This document shows positions 5,968 to 13,388 of a stretch of 33,243 nucleotides of DNA, one piece after another; the stretch's first letter is position 1; the number at the start of each line of letters is the position of its first letter. The stretch spans positions 1 through 33,243 of the IMG/VR virus record IMGVR_UViG_3300010885_061961. One strand, written 5' to 3'. Position numbers and translations under genes: made by a program. The DNA is from a virus. The notes under the pieces were generated by a model, which saw only the letters and a list, made by a program, of their open reading frames with translations, ran no database searches and was not told the origin of the DNA.

Positions 5968-7045
5968 AGAACAGGTACTAAACGAGAAGTTAGGAGTTCC
6001 CGATGGGATATTAGAAGCTGCTGAGAATTTGTGTAAAGATATCATAAGAGGGTTAGTTAATTATGAGTCTGATGAAAATAAAATAGAAGGTGGGTTTAAT
6101 ATGTCGTTTGAAGCAGATCCACATTATAAAATAGGTGATTTAACAATAGTGCGTGTTGGAGTTAGTTTTGAAATTTATATTGGTAGAAGATTTTATATTG
6201 AGGGAATGAGTGTACCTAATCGTAACATAGCTCACAATGAATTGTATCTTACTATTAATTTAACAATTCCTCCTAATTGGGATTACTCTGATATAGCTGA
6301 TGTTATTATAGAGGAAGAAAGAACTAAATTTATATCTTCACTTTCTCATGAACTTATGCATTGGTTTGATCATGAAAAAAGAAAAAATATTACCAATAAA
6401 TCAACACTTGCAAAATATGATTACAGAAATATTAGTAAGGATCTTAGAGATATTCATCCAATAAATAATTTTATTTATTTATTATACTTTACACATTATA
6501 TTGAAAATTCAGTTAGATCCACTGAATTTGCATCTAAATTGAAATCTGAAAAAGTTACTCGTAAAAACTTTTTAGAGTTTTTAAAAAACGATGACACATA
6601 TGAAACATTAATACAAGCAAAAGATTTTTCTTATGAAAAATTAAAAGATGATTTGGAAGGTTATACTACAGAAATAGATGATTTTCTTTATTTATTAAAT
6701 GGTTATATAGGAAATACAAATGAAGAAAAAATTGATGTATTTCTAAAGTATGTTAGGAATCTAATAGAAAGTAATGCACGTAATAATTATTATACCAAAA
6801 AGTTATTAAATACACTCGCTGATTTTAATATTAAAGAGTATCTGCCTGATAAATTTATTAAAAAAGTAGGTAAATTTAATAATAACGATGCTTTTTATAA
6901 ACACGAAGAGAAACTACTTAATAATATTGGAGATAAAATGATTAGGAAGTTGTCTAAACTTTATGATACAGTTGATAATTCATTTGAAGATAAAATTAAA
7001 AGTGGAAAAGAAGAATTTTCTGAGGAGGAGTTTGATTGGAGCTGA
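5948..7045 (+). CDS. HExxH putative zinc metalloprotease, frameshifted before its repeat tail
   Basis: A 365-residue third paralogue. Leader MKLVKILEQVLNEK and LGVPDGILEAAE match the copy at 4885 almost exactly. HELMH lies at residues 134-138 and the candidate third ligand Glu at 193 (STEFAS). The frame ends at a TGA just after EEFSEEEFDWS, while the repeat tail seen in the first paralogue resumes at once in the +1 frame (7038-7214). So either this copy has a recent frameshift, or the tail is reached by ribosomal frameshifting, or there is a sequencing error. I see no convincing slippery site at the junction. The protease core looks intact. Confidence 0.8.
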   Translation: MKLVKILEQVLNEKLGVPDGILEAAENLCKDIIRGLVNYESDENKIEGGFNMSFEADPHYKIGDLTIVRVGVSFEIYIGRRFYIEGMSVPNRNIAHNELYLTINLTIPPNWDYSDIADVIIEEERTKFISSLSHELMHWFDHEKRKNITNKSTLAKYDYRNISKDLRDIHPINNFIYLLYFTHYIENSVRSTEFASKLKSEKVTRKNFLEFLKNDDTYETLIQAKDFSYEKLKDDLEGYTTEIDDFLYLLNGYIGNTNEEKIDVFLKYVRNLIESNARNNYYTKKLLNTLADFNIKEYLPDKFIKKVGKFNNNDAFYKHEEKLLNNIGDKMIRKLSKLYDTVDNSFEDKIKSGKEEFSEEEFDWS

Positions 7046-7214
7046 TCTTGATTTGAGGGGATGTACTAGTTTAACATCATTACCCAAAAGGTTAAAAGTT
7101 GATGGAAATATTGACTTAGAAAATACACCAATAGCTGATAAATATACTGAAGAAGAAATCAGAAAAATGTGTTATATAAAGATGTGTGATATCAAAGGAA
7201 AAATTTATTTTTAA
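7038..7214 (+). pseudogene. Out-of-frame leucine-rich-repeat-like tail of third HExxH gene
   Basis: In the +1 frame relative to 5948-7045 the sequence encodes GADLDLRGCTSLTSLPKR, then LKVDGNIDLENTPIADKYTE, and ends IKGKIYF. This matches the tail of the first paralogue (GDLNLSNTNIKSLPKG and TPIAKKYT). There is no well-placed start codon of its own; a frame opening at 6963 overlaps the protease and has no leader. Best read as the detached C-terminus of the upstream gene. Confidence 0.65.
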
Positions 7215-7224
7215 AACTACAAAT

Positions 7225-7281
7225 AAATAAACTAAATATTTATAAACAATAAAACAATAAAATGAAATTAGTTAAAATTTT
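7225..7281 (+). repeat. 57-bp exact direct repeat, copy 2
   Basis: Identical to 5911-5967, placed 1314 bp downstream; covers the intergenic region and the first seven codons of the gene at 7262. Confidence 0.85.
7236..7244 (+). promoter_or_regulatory. ATATTTATA motif before the stand-alone repeat protein
   Basis: Exact ATATTTATA 17 bases before the ATG at 7262, inside the second copy of the 57-bp repeat. Confidence 0.45.
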
Positions 7282-7711
7282 TAAAGAGATGTTGAAAGAA
7301 GCAGAATATACTCAAGGTACTTTTGATTTTGATTCCAAACCTGAATATGGCAGATATCCAATTATTTCTAATATTGAAGATTTAAATAAATTCCTAAGTG
7401 GTAACAGTGGTAAAGAATTTGAAGGTAGTATTGATTTAAAACACAACCAAAGTATAACATCTCTACCTAAAGGTCTTAAAGTTAAAGGCGATGTTAATCT
7501 TTTTGATTGTAGTAAATTGGAAAGTTTACCATCTGATTTAGAAGTTGGCGGAGTATTAAATATAATTTCTACACCCCTAGCTAAAAAACTAGCTGAAAAA
7601 TACAAGGAAGAGAAAACAGAAGAGAAGAAAGAAGAGAGAATAAAAGCAGAACTTAAAAAAATGTTACCTAATGTACCCCGAATAATTTCAAAATACAAAA
7701 TACCAAAATAA
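7262..7711 (+). CDS. Leader plus leucine-rich-repeat-like protein without protease
   Basis: A 149-residue protein. Its first six residues (MKLVKI) are encoded by the same 57-bp repeat that starts the third HExxH gene; the leader continues KEMLKEAEY, with LKE followed by Ala as a plausible L-x-E cleavage site. No HExxH motif is present. Residues 58-105 hold the repeat units (SITSLPKGLKVKGDVNL, LESLPSDLEVGG) ending TPLAKK, followed by a charged helical tail rich in Lys and Glu. It appears to be the tail module of the neighbouring proteases joined directly to the leader, a product of module shuffling. Role unknown; a binding domain is a reasonable guess. Confidence 0.75.
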   Translation: MKLVKIFKEMLKEAEYTQGTFDFDSKPEYGRYPIISNIEDLNKFLSGNSGKEFEGSIDLKHNQSITSLPKGLKVKGDVNLFDCSKLESLPSDLEVGGVLNIISTPLAKKLAEKYKEEKTEEKKEERIKAELKKMLPNVPRIISKYKIPK

Positions 7712-7720
7712 ATATTTATA
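7712..7720 (+). promoter_or_regulatory. ATATTTATA motif before the 7726 gene
   Basis: Exact ATATTTATA directly after the stop of the gene at 7262 and 5 bases before the ATG at 7726. The short distance would give a nearly leaderless mRNA, so function here is less certain. Confidence 0.35.
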
Positions 7721-7725
7721 TAAAA

Positions 7726-8076
7726 ATGATAAACTACTCTTGGGAAGTTTTGCACATGGAGTGCTATGAGAAATTAAACAACTTAGATAAAGTTGTAATT
7801 AAAATAATTAGTAGATATACAGGAGTTAGCGGATCCTGTCATAAAGTGTTGTCGAATATAACAACTTTATCAAATCCCGTACCATCTTCTTTTATTCCAT
7901 ATAATAGTCTAACTAAAAATACCGTTGTGGGGTGGATAGAGGCTGATTTAGGCACTCAAAAGATACAGGCAATGCAAGACTCTATAAAAGAAAAAATAGA
8001 GGCTGATTTAGCCTCTACTTCGACAGTGTCTTTGCCTATACCTTGGAAAGTTGAAACTCCTATTATAGGAGGTTAG
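7726..8076 (+). CDS. Small phage protein, DUF7936-like
   Basis: A 116-residue protein. Its layout fits a family of small phage proteins of unknown function that I recall as DUF7936: an N-terminal beta-rich part beginning INYSWEVLHMECYEK, then FIPYNSLTKNTVVGWIEADL (about residues 57-76), then a short helix with EKIEADL and a C-terminus SLPIPWKVETP. The family assignment is from memory of this F-x-P-[YF]-x-x-L-T...VVGW...LPW pattern. It is the last plus-strand gene before the convergent minus-strand block and ends 10 bases from the thioredoxin gene. A 6-bp hairpin (8057-8071) overlaps its last codons. Confidence 0.7.
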   Translation: MINYSWEVLHMECYEKLNNLDKVVIKIISRYTGVSGSCHKVLSNITTLSNPVPSSFIPYNSLTKNTVVGWIEADLGTQKIQAMQDSIKEKIEADLASTSTVSLPIPWKVETPIIGG

Positions 8077-8086
8077 TTTGGTGTTT

Positions 8087-8350
8087 TTAATGTATAGCGT
8101 TGATTAGTGCTTCATAGGTTGCCTTAGGTCGAACTCCTACTATCCTATTTACTTCTATTCCATCTCTTTCTATTATGATAGTAGGAACGCTATTAATGAA
8201 TTTCTGATTTGCAAATTCTTTATTAAAATCCACATCCACTGATTGGAACTGTGCTCTGCCCGTATATTGAACCTTTAATTGGTCAAATATAGGGGCTAAA
8301 GTTTTGCATGGTTCGCATTTCGTGGATGTGAATCTAATTACTTTTATCAT
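8087..8350 (-). CDS. Thioredoxin-like protein
   Basis: An 87-residue thioredoxin-fold protein. The start at 8350 (MIKVIRFTS) is preferred over the upstream ATG at 8392, because it begins exactly at the first thioredoxin strand and couples to the upstream gene through a TAATG overlap. Redox motif CEPC is at residues 12-15, and the conserved cis-proline segment SVPTIII lies around residues 54-60. Both active-site cysteines are present, so disulfide reductase or electron-donor activity is likely, for instance to ribonucleotide reductase or host targets. It is short for a thioredoxin (about 105 residues is usual), closer to glutaredoxin-sized phage thioredoxins. Confidence 0.88.
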   Translation of the reverse strand: MIKVIRFTSTKCEPCKTLAPIFDQLKVQYTGRAQFQSVDVDFNKEFANQKFINSVPTIIIERDGIEVNRIVGVRPKATYEALINAIH

Positions 8351-8637
8351 TATCTTTCGTTTAATGCGATAAAAGTGAAGATGTACAAGCATATTAGCAT
8401 TATACCGAATACTCCGTAAGTTACTGATACGCCTAAGTTACCCCTGGTGTCAGTACCTGTTACTTTCGTAGGGTCTCCTTTCACTCCTCCGGCCATAATA
8501 CCTGCTAAAATTGCTACAGGAATTGGTGTAAAATACAAATAAAGCTTAGGGAATTCGGTGTAAGTACATAAATAAACTTGTCCCATTGTTAATCCTAGGA
8601 TGATTGCTGCTGCTAAAAACGTTAAAAAAGACTTCAT
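8350..8637 (-). CDS. Small membrane protein
   Basis: A 95-residue protein with three hydrophobic segments: residues 4-25 (FLTFLAAAIILGLTMGQVYL), 33-51 (YFTPIPVAILAGIMAGG) and 70-92 (VSVTYGVFGIMLICLYIFTF). A polar loop of about 18 residues separates the last two. It lies in a minus-strand block with the thioredoxin and overlaps it by one base. Three membrane spans and small size are compatible with a holin, but nothing specific supports that and the endolysin is elsewhere (22407). Confidence 0.75.
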   Translation of the reverse strand: MKSFLTFLAAAIILGLTMGQVYLCTYTEFPKLYLYFTPIPVAILAGIMAGGVKGDPTKVTGTDTRGNLGVSVTYGVFGIMLICLYIFTFIALNER

Positions 8638-8662
8638 GATGCTTGTTTTTTATTGGTTTTTG

Positions 8663-8953
8663 TTAATTTTCTGTGTTTTCTTGTACGCTTTCTTGCGTAT
8701 CTAAGTAGTTTTCTAACAATTCTGATAGGTCATTTAGGACAATAATGTCTGTTTTTAGTTCAGGTTTGATGATTTCTAGTACTTCAAACACTGTTTCTGC
8801 AGCGTCTTCTATGCTTTCTACGTCGATTTCGTCTGTTTCTTCGTCAAAAATTTGGCTAATTGCGGAATAAATTAGCGAATTTGTGAAGTCAGATAGCTCA
8901 AGTCCTTCGCTTTTTTCTAAAAAAGCATTGATTTCTTCCTTAAAATTCTTCAT
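8663..8953 (-). CDS. Small acidic protein, function unknown
   Basis: A 96-residue, strongly acidic, mostly helical protein (EEINAFLEKSEGLELSDF near the N-terminus, DEETDEIDVESIEDAAE in the middle, ending ESVQENTEN). No family recognised. It sits between the MmcB-like gene and the membrane-protein gene in the same orientation with gaps of about 22-25 bases, so it is probably in their operon. Confidence 0.75.
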   Translation of the reverse strand: MKNFKEEINAFLEKSEGLELSDFTNSLIYSAISQIFDEETDEIDVESIEDAAETVFEVLEIIKPELKTDIIVLNDLSELLENYLDTQESVQENTEN

Positions 8954-8975
8954 AATATTTTTGTTTTTTGTAAAG

Positions 8976-9542
8976 TTAATACCTTTCTAACAATAAATCT
9001 CTATATCTGTGATAAAATTTATCTAAAAGTATAGATTTTAATCCGTCTACGGTCTTTTCTTTGTGAATAAATGGTGCTTCTTTAGCTATAATTGGCATTT
9101 TATCAAAGGATTCTATCTCAATTAGCCCAGCATATTCAGGAATCATAGACGTTGCTAGTAGATTTCTAGGGGCCGCATAGAAGAATTTGTTCGGTCTTTT
9201 GCTGTTATTTGTGTCTATTTTTGATTCTAGGAGGATATGTTTGTCTTTTTTGTTGAAATCATCCTTGAAATCACCCCTAGTAACCTTGATTTCGATCTCA
9301 TATACATATCCGGATTCGGATACAGTGAAGAAATCTGACTCCCAATCGTAAATAAAAGCATTATTTATCTGATAGGTGTGGTTGGCAAACTTCAATCTAA
9401 GAGCCTCTATTATGTCTTTTGATGTTATTTCTTCTGCATTTCTTACAGCAGTTATGTTCTTTATGGACTTCTTTTTCATGTAGCTTGGCTTCACCAAGTC
9501 AGATTTCCCCAAAGAACTAAAATTTATTAACGAGTCTGACAT
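8976..9542 (-). CDS. MmcB-like / PD-(D/E)XK nuclease-fold protein
   Basis: A 188-residue protein. After a basic N-terminal stretch comes SKDIIEALRLKFA (about residues 41-53), a helix typical of MmcB-family proteins, then a D-x-x-S-x-F strand, then EIEIKVTRGDFKDD (about 82-95). The last segment has the E-x-K core of the PD-(D/E)XK nuclease fold and the R-x-D-F signature of the MmcB family. NKFFYAAPRNLL and AGLIEI complete the fold. Such proteins are linked to DNA repair in bacteria and are common in large phages; a nuclease role on DNA is inferred. The 62 bases between this start and the 9605 gene hold AT-rich sequence with a TATATACGTATATA palindrome at about 9565-9579. Confidence 0.72.
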   Translation of the reverse strand: MSDSLINFSSLGKSDLVKPSYMKKKSIKNITAVRNAEEITSKDIIEALRLKFANHTYQINNAFIYDWESDFFTVSESGYVYEIEIKVTRGDFKDDFNKKDKHILLESKIDTNNSKRPNKFFYAAPRNLLATSMIPEYAGLIEIESFDKMPIIAKEAPFIHKEKTVDGLKSILLDKFYHRYRDLLLERY

Positions 9543-9604
9543 AATATTTATTTAAATGATAATATATACGTATATACTATGGTTGACCTAAATTCCTAGA
9601 TTTT

Positions 9605-11101
9605 TTATCTTCCGATTCTTTCTTGAATTTTACGTGCATGTTCTTCACCCCACTTTTTCTCATCTGCTGCTGAAGTTGGATTACTTGCTCTATGTCCTTT
9701 GTTTACGTTTTTTAGTTTATCTAAATAATTTCTAAATACGTCTGTTGACATTTGGGCAAATTTTGCAGCATATGCTTTTAAGTCATATGACCCGTTATAC
9801 GAAGGATAAAAACAAGTAGTTGTGACACTACCAGGATTGCCATCAGCATCAGAACCTTTTGTTTTTATTGTATTGGGTATTACATGAAACAATACTTCCG
9901 TCAATTTTTTGAAATCATTTTGGTTCAACCCGAATCCCTTTTTACCGGACTTCATTAATTTAAACTCATATTGTATAAAAGGAACCATACTTAAAGATAA
10001 ATTTTTGATGCCCTTTTCTTTTATGTATTTTTTTAATTCATCTTTACCTTTAGTACTTCCTCCTGCTGTTCCCTCATCTAGTATTGTTTTGCCTAACAAC
10101 CCCTTTCCATCTAAATAATCTAAATACTCATTCCAGGCTTTTCTTTGATCTTCTGTAGTTTCTTTATATCCTGTTGGCATAATAGGTTCGCTTCCCCCCG
10201 TATACTTTAAAAACTCAGGATCTGTGCTTTTATATTCATCATCACTTTTTGATAATGCACCTTTGATTACATTTTTTAATTCTGTTGTATCTCCCTTTTT
10301 TAATTCCCCTACTTCTTTTTTTACTGATTCAATTTTGTCCTTAGGAATGGAATTTGCAACAGTATTAGCTTTTGCTTTATTCATTCCAAACGAGGAAGCT
10401 AAAATAATAGCTAAGGTTGCTGCGGTTTCTTTAAAACCCTCATCTAATGTCTCCTGTTGCTCATAGATATAATCTATAAGTCTTTCATCAGTAATTTTAC
10501 CTTCTTCAACTAATTCTACTAATATTTCTGTTAATTTCATTTTATTTTTTTTGTCAGGCACTTCTTTGGGGTACGTAAAAATTTTATGAGCCCCCCCAAT
10601 AGGAATTTCTCCTGTATAAATTAAATAAGATTTATCTCCTTTTTCTATAAATTTATAATCAGGTATTTTATTTAAATTATTTTTAACTAGATTATTATAA
10701 ATTCTAGTTCTTTTAGACTGAATATCACTACTTAAACTTAATTTACCTTCTTTTTTAGAAAACCATCCCGAGTATTCTATTGCTTCAGGTTTAAACTCTT
10801 TAATAAACTCATATGAAGCTTTAAGAACAGTTGCTAATACCTTCAAAGAATCATAATCATTAGTATCTATTACACCCCTATCATCTTCAAATGTACAATA
10901 AGAAGTCCAATTAATTTTATACCCCTCTATTGTTTTTTCTGAGTATATAGAAGAATACTTAATAACACACTCATATTTTGATTTGGGTGTGAATTTATAG
11001 GAAACATCACTCCACACAGGTGTAGGTTTTCTAATAATAGGTTTTGAAAGAACATAAGCAGAATTTAAATCAATAGCTTCTAATATACTAATAAATTTCA
11101 T
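9605..11101 (-). CDS. Two-part phage protein with leader and possible internal start
   Basis: A 498-residue protein starting MKFISILEAID; ILE followed by Ala fits the I-x-E prohead-protease site. Residues 30-160 resemble a domain often seen in large phages with a conserved D-x-L-K-V-L-A-T-V-x-x-x-x-x-x-F-I-K pattern followed by RTRIYNNLV; its function is unknown. At residue 188 (ATG at 10540) a second, complete leader starts: MKLTEILVELVEEGKI, preceded by AAAAAATAAA, a lead-in like those of true starts here. The rest (311 residues) has a hydrophobic small-residue helix TAATLAIILASSFGM and a C-terminal globular part ending EHARKIQERIGR. The frame may encode two proteins or be a fusion of two adjacent genes. 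It overlaps the upstream gene by TAATG. Confidence 0.75.
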   Translation of the reverse strand: MKFISILEAIDLNSAYVLSKPIIRKPTPVWSDVSYKFTPKSKYECVIKYSSIYSEKTIEGYKINWTSYCTFEDDRGVIDTNDYDSLKVLATVLKASYEFIKEFKPEAIEYSGWFSKKEGKLSLSSDIQSKRTRIYNNLVKNNLNKIPDYKFIEKGDKSYLIYTGEIPIGGAHKIFTYPKEVPDKKNKMKLTEILVELVEEGKITDERLIDYIYEQQETLDEGFKETAATLAIILASSFGMNKAKANTVANSIPKDKIESVKKEVGELKKGDTTELKNVIKGALSKSDDEYKSTDPEFLKYTGGSEPIMPTGYKETTEDQRKAWNEYLDYLDGKGLLGKTILDEGTAGGSTKGKDELKKYIKEKGIKNLSLSMVPFIQYEFKLMKSGKKGFGLNQNDFKKLTEVLFHVIPNTIKTKGSDADGNPGSVTTTCFYPSYNGSYDLKAYAAKFAQMSTDVFRNYLDKLKNVNKGHRASNPTSAADEKKWGEEHARKIQERIGR

Positions 11102-11943
11102 TAGTCTCTTTTTAAACGCACTTTAGCCTTTTTTGTATTTGATACAAATTGTTTTCCTTTTTTAGACGCAGCCACCTTCTTTCTAGAAGTAGCGGCTCTT
11201 TCTTCTTTAGACAAGCTTTCAGCTTTAGCACGAGGTAAACATCTAGTTGTAGGTCTGCCCTTTTTCATAGTCCCACAGGGGCCTGCAATATCTCCTTGAG
11301 TATCTATCCTAACCCAATCTTCTTCAGTAAACCAATCGTGGAGGGATTCCTTTAACTGTTTTTCTTTTTTTAATTTTTCAGTTTTTCTTTTAGAGGCTTC
11401 TTTTATCTTATTAATAAAATCTAAACCATGCTTTAATCTTTCTTTAACATCAGGATTTTTAGCATTTTCATAAGCTGCTTTTAATCTCTGCTGAATCAAA
11501 TTAATAATTTGAGACTGTCTAGCGTGTGGTTTGGATTTGAATGATTCTTTTGATAAAGTATCTCTTATGTCTTTTACAGTCTTAAACTTAACATGTACTG
11601 TATCTTTTGGATTCTCATCCGTATACAATCTTCGATCCGATCCCTTAGGCTTTTTTCCGGTTCCTTCTTTAGGGTCAGCTTCGTATATGAAATTATCTAA
11701 TTCAATATCATTTTGATCTACATAACCACATGTTTCACACTCTGCTATATTTTGCTCGTGAACTCTTCTTAGTTTTTTTCTTTTTTTCTTTTTTATCCTC
11801 CCATTACAAACTTGTACTGCCCTACCCGATAAATAAGCTGATGACTTCTCTCCTGCTCTCCTGCGTTTATTGTAGTAAGCCCTGCCTCTAGGGCAGAGTT
11901 TAGCTTCAATAATTAAGTCTTGTAATATCTCTAGTAGTTGCAT
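11101..11943 (-). CDS. Basic DUF5872-type protein with leader
   Basis: A 280-residue, very basic protein. The leader MQLLEILQDLIIEAK has IIE followed by Ala, a good match to an I-x-E prohead-protease site. Next is LCPRGRAYYNKRRRAGEKSS with C17 and then C46 (VQVCNGR), a motif seen in phage and giant-virus proteins, then a C-x-x-C pair at residues 69 and 72. The C-terminal part has DWFTEEDWVRI, GPCGTMKKGRPTTRCLPRAK and SLSKEERAATSRKK, which I recognise as DUF5872. Cys and basic residues suggest a metal-binding, nucleic-acid-associated protein; together with the leader this fits an internal head protein. Function is otherwise unknown. Confidence 0.75.
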   Translation of the reverse strand: MQLLEILQDLIIEAKLCPRGRAYYNKRRRAGEKSSAYLSGRAVQVCNGRIKKKKRKKLRRVHEQNIAECETCGYVDQNDIELDNFIYEADPKEGTGKKPKGSDRRLYTDENPKDTVHVKFKTVKDIRDTLSKESFKSKPHARQSQIINLIQQRLKAAYENAKNPDVKERLKHGLDFINKIKEASKRKTEKLKKEKQLKESLHDWFTEEDWVRIDTQGDIAGPCGTMKKGRPTTRCLPRAKAESLSKEERAATSRKKVAASKKGKQFVSNTKKAKVRLKRD

Positions 11944-11955
11944 ATTGAGTTATGT

Positions 11956-13380
11956 TTAGAATAATGGAGTCCACGTAGAACCATTCCAATAATATGGTTT
12001 ATTATTTGCACCGCTTCCGGATACAGCAAATGAACCTGTCGGGACACTTACTGTTGGTAGTGGATCTGATATAGCTAAAGTAAGTATTTTACCTATAGTC
12101 ATACTTCCTGTAGCATCAACCACTATTCGCTGATTTCCTGACCCGTCCGCTATAATAACTGTGTTGTCTAGCGAAGATGATAAACCTCCAATTCTAGCGC
12201 CAATTAATGTGTTGTTGCTACCTGTCAATATGCCATACCAAGTAGCAGCTCCTAGAAATGTGTTGTAGGAACCCTGTCCAAAATTATTTGCCGCAGGTTG
12301 ATTTGGATCTATGGATGAATACGCCCCCAAAAATACATTGTAGTCCCCAGAATATCTGAGATAAACACCCGCCCCCGAACCAACAGCGGTATTGCCACTA
12401 CCTGAAGTGTTGTATATTAATGCTTGGACCCCTAAACCGGTATTATTAGACCCCACACTAGTCCAATCTAGGGTCTGTCCACCAAGCGCTGTATTGGCTC
12501 TACCTGTAGTAACCCTTCGCATTATCCCATTGCCTCCACCAAGTGCTGTGTTCCAATCACCTGTAGTACCTGTAGATATTTCTCCTAATCCATAAGTTAC
12601 CTCATATGGATAATTAGCAGTAGATATAGATAAGTTATTACGTATACTACCACTACCATTATTAATTTTAACGGACCCAATTCTAGCATAATTATAAGAA
12701 CTAGTATTAGTAAACAGGTCTAGCGACCCAGTCAAAATAAAATTACCTATAAATCTACCTGAGCCTGATACATCAAAATTATAAGTAGGGTCAGGGTTGT
12801 TAATACCAACCTTCCCGTTTACTGAACCTGAAGTTGGATTTCCACCCAATACAGAATTAATTCCTGATGCAAATAATACACCTCCCAAGTTAATAGAGTT
12901 AGATACTGCATTTCTTAAGGTTATATTATTGCCTATAATTATATTATTTCCACCTATAGTAGATCCACTTACTGCCTGCCCTGCCTTGTATCCAATTAAA
13001 ATCGAATTAGCCGCATTTTGGGCACCATTTCCGGCATAGTAACCTAAGAATATAGATCTTTGGGTATTAGCTGCATTATAGCCCGTATATGAGCCTATAA
13101 ACACCGAATCGTTAGCATAGGTAGCACCATTACCTGCATTATATCCTATGAAATAGGATTTAGCTGCCTGGGCTGCGTCTTTACCCGCATTGCTGCCTAG
13201 CAGTATGGAGTTATCCACATTGAACCCAGTGGTCCCAACCACTGATCCTCTTGTGTATATAGTAGATCCTTGAAGAGATATAGAACTGCTACTAGATAAC
13301 GATTCTAAGTAATCTAAGTTAGCATCCCCTTCAGCAAAAGTTAGGGGACGTCCCTTTACTAATCTTTTAGTTAATCCCAT
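11956..13380 (-). CDS. Tail fibre / adhesin with YadA-head-like repeats
   Basis: A 474-residue protein. It begins MGLTKRLVKGRPLTFAEGDA followed by NLDYLES, an N-terminus common to phage tail-fibre proteins that dock on the virion. Residues 50-150 carry about six units of 15-17 residues (N-S-I-L-I-G-Y-N-A-G style: SYFIGYNAGNGA, SIFLGYYAGNGAQN, SILIGYKAGQ). Residues 260-400 carry more (NTALGGG, NTGLGVQAL, NTAVGSGAGV, NTFLGAAT). These resemble the left-handed beta-roll repeats of YadA-type trimeric adhesin heads. The C-terminus ends PYYWNGSTWTPLF, typical of phage fibres. Host-surface binding is inferred. It is on the opposite strand from the main tail module, 12 bases before the DUF5872 gene. 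Confidence 0.8.
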   Translation of the reverse strand: MGLTKRLVKGRPLTFAEGDANLDYLESLSSSSSISLQGSTIYTRGSVVGTTGFNVDNSILLGSNAGKDAAQAAKSYFIGYNAGNGATYANDSVFIGSYTGYNAANTQRSIFLGYYAGNGAQNAANSILIGYKAGQAVSGSTIGGNNIIIGNNITLRNAVSNSINLGGVLFASGINSVLGGNPTSGSVNGKVGINNPDPTYNFDVSGSGRFIGNFILTGSLDLFTNTSSYNYARIGSVKINNGSGSIRNNLSISTANYPYEVTYGLGEISTGTTGDWNTALGGGNGIMRRVTTGRANTALGGQTLDWTSVGSNNTGLGVQALIYNTSGSGNTAVGSGAGVYLRYSGDYNVFLGAYSSIDPNQPAANNFGQGSYNTFLGAATWYGILTGSNNTLIGARIGGLSSSLDNTVIIADGSGNQRIVVDATGSMTIGKILTLAISDPLPTVSVPTGSFAVSGSGANNKPYYWNGSTWTPLF

Positions 13381-13388
13381 AATTTTAT

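Noticed and set aside
8057-8088. Hairpin CTCCTA-TTA-TAGGAG followed by a T run as an intrinsic terminator
   Set aside because: The stem is only 6 bp, lies within the end of the coding region and is 12 bases from the T run; too weak to list, though its place between convergent genes is suggestive.
8351-8392. Longer start for the thioredoxin at 8392
   Set aside because: It adds 14 residues (HLHFYRIKRK-type) with no place in the fold and overlaps the upstream gene's coding sequence by 43 bases; the ATG at 8350 gives the normal TAATG coupling.
8350-8637. Calling the three-span membrane protein a holin
   Set aside because: Size and topology fit, but the endolysin is far away on the other strand and there is no charged C-terminal pattern or family match to support it.
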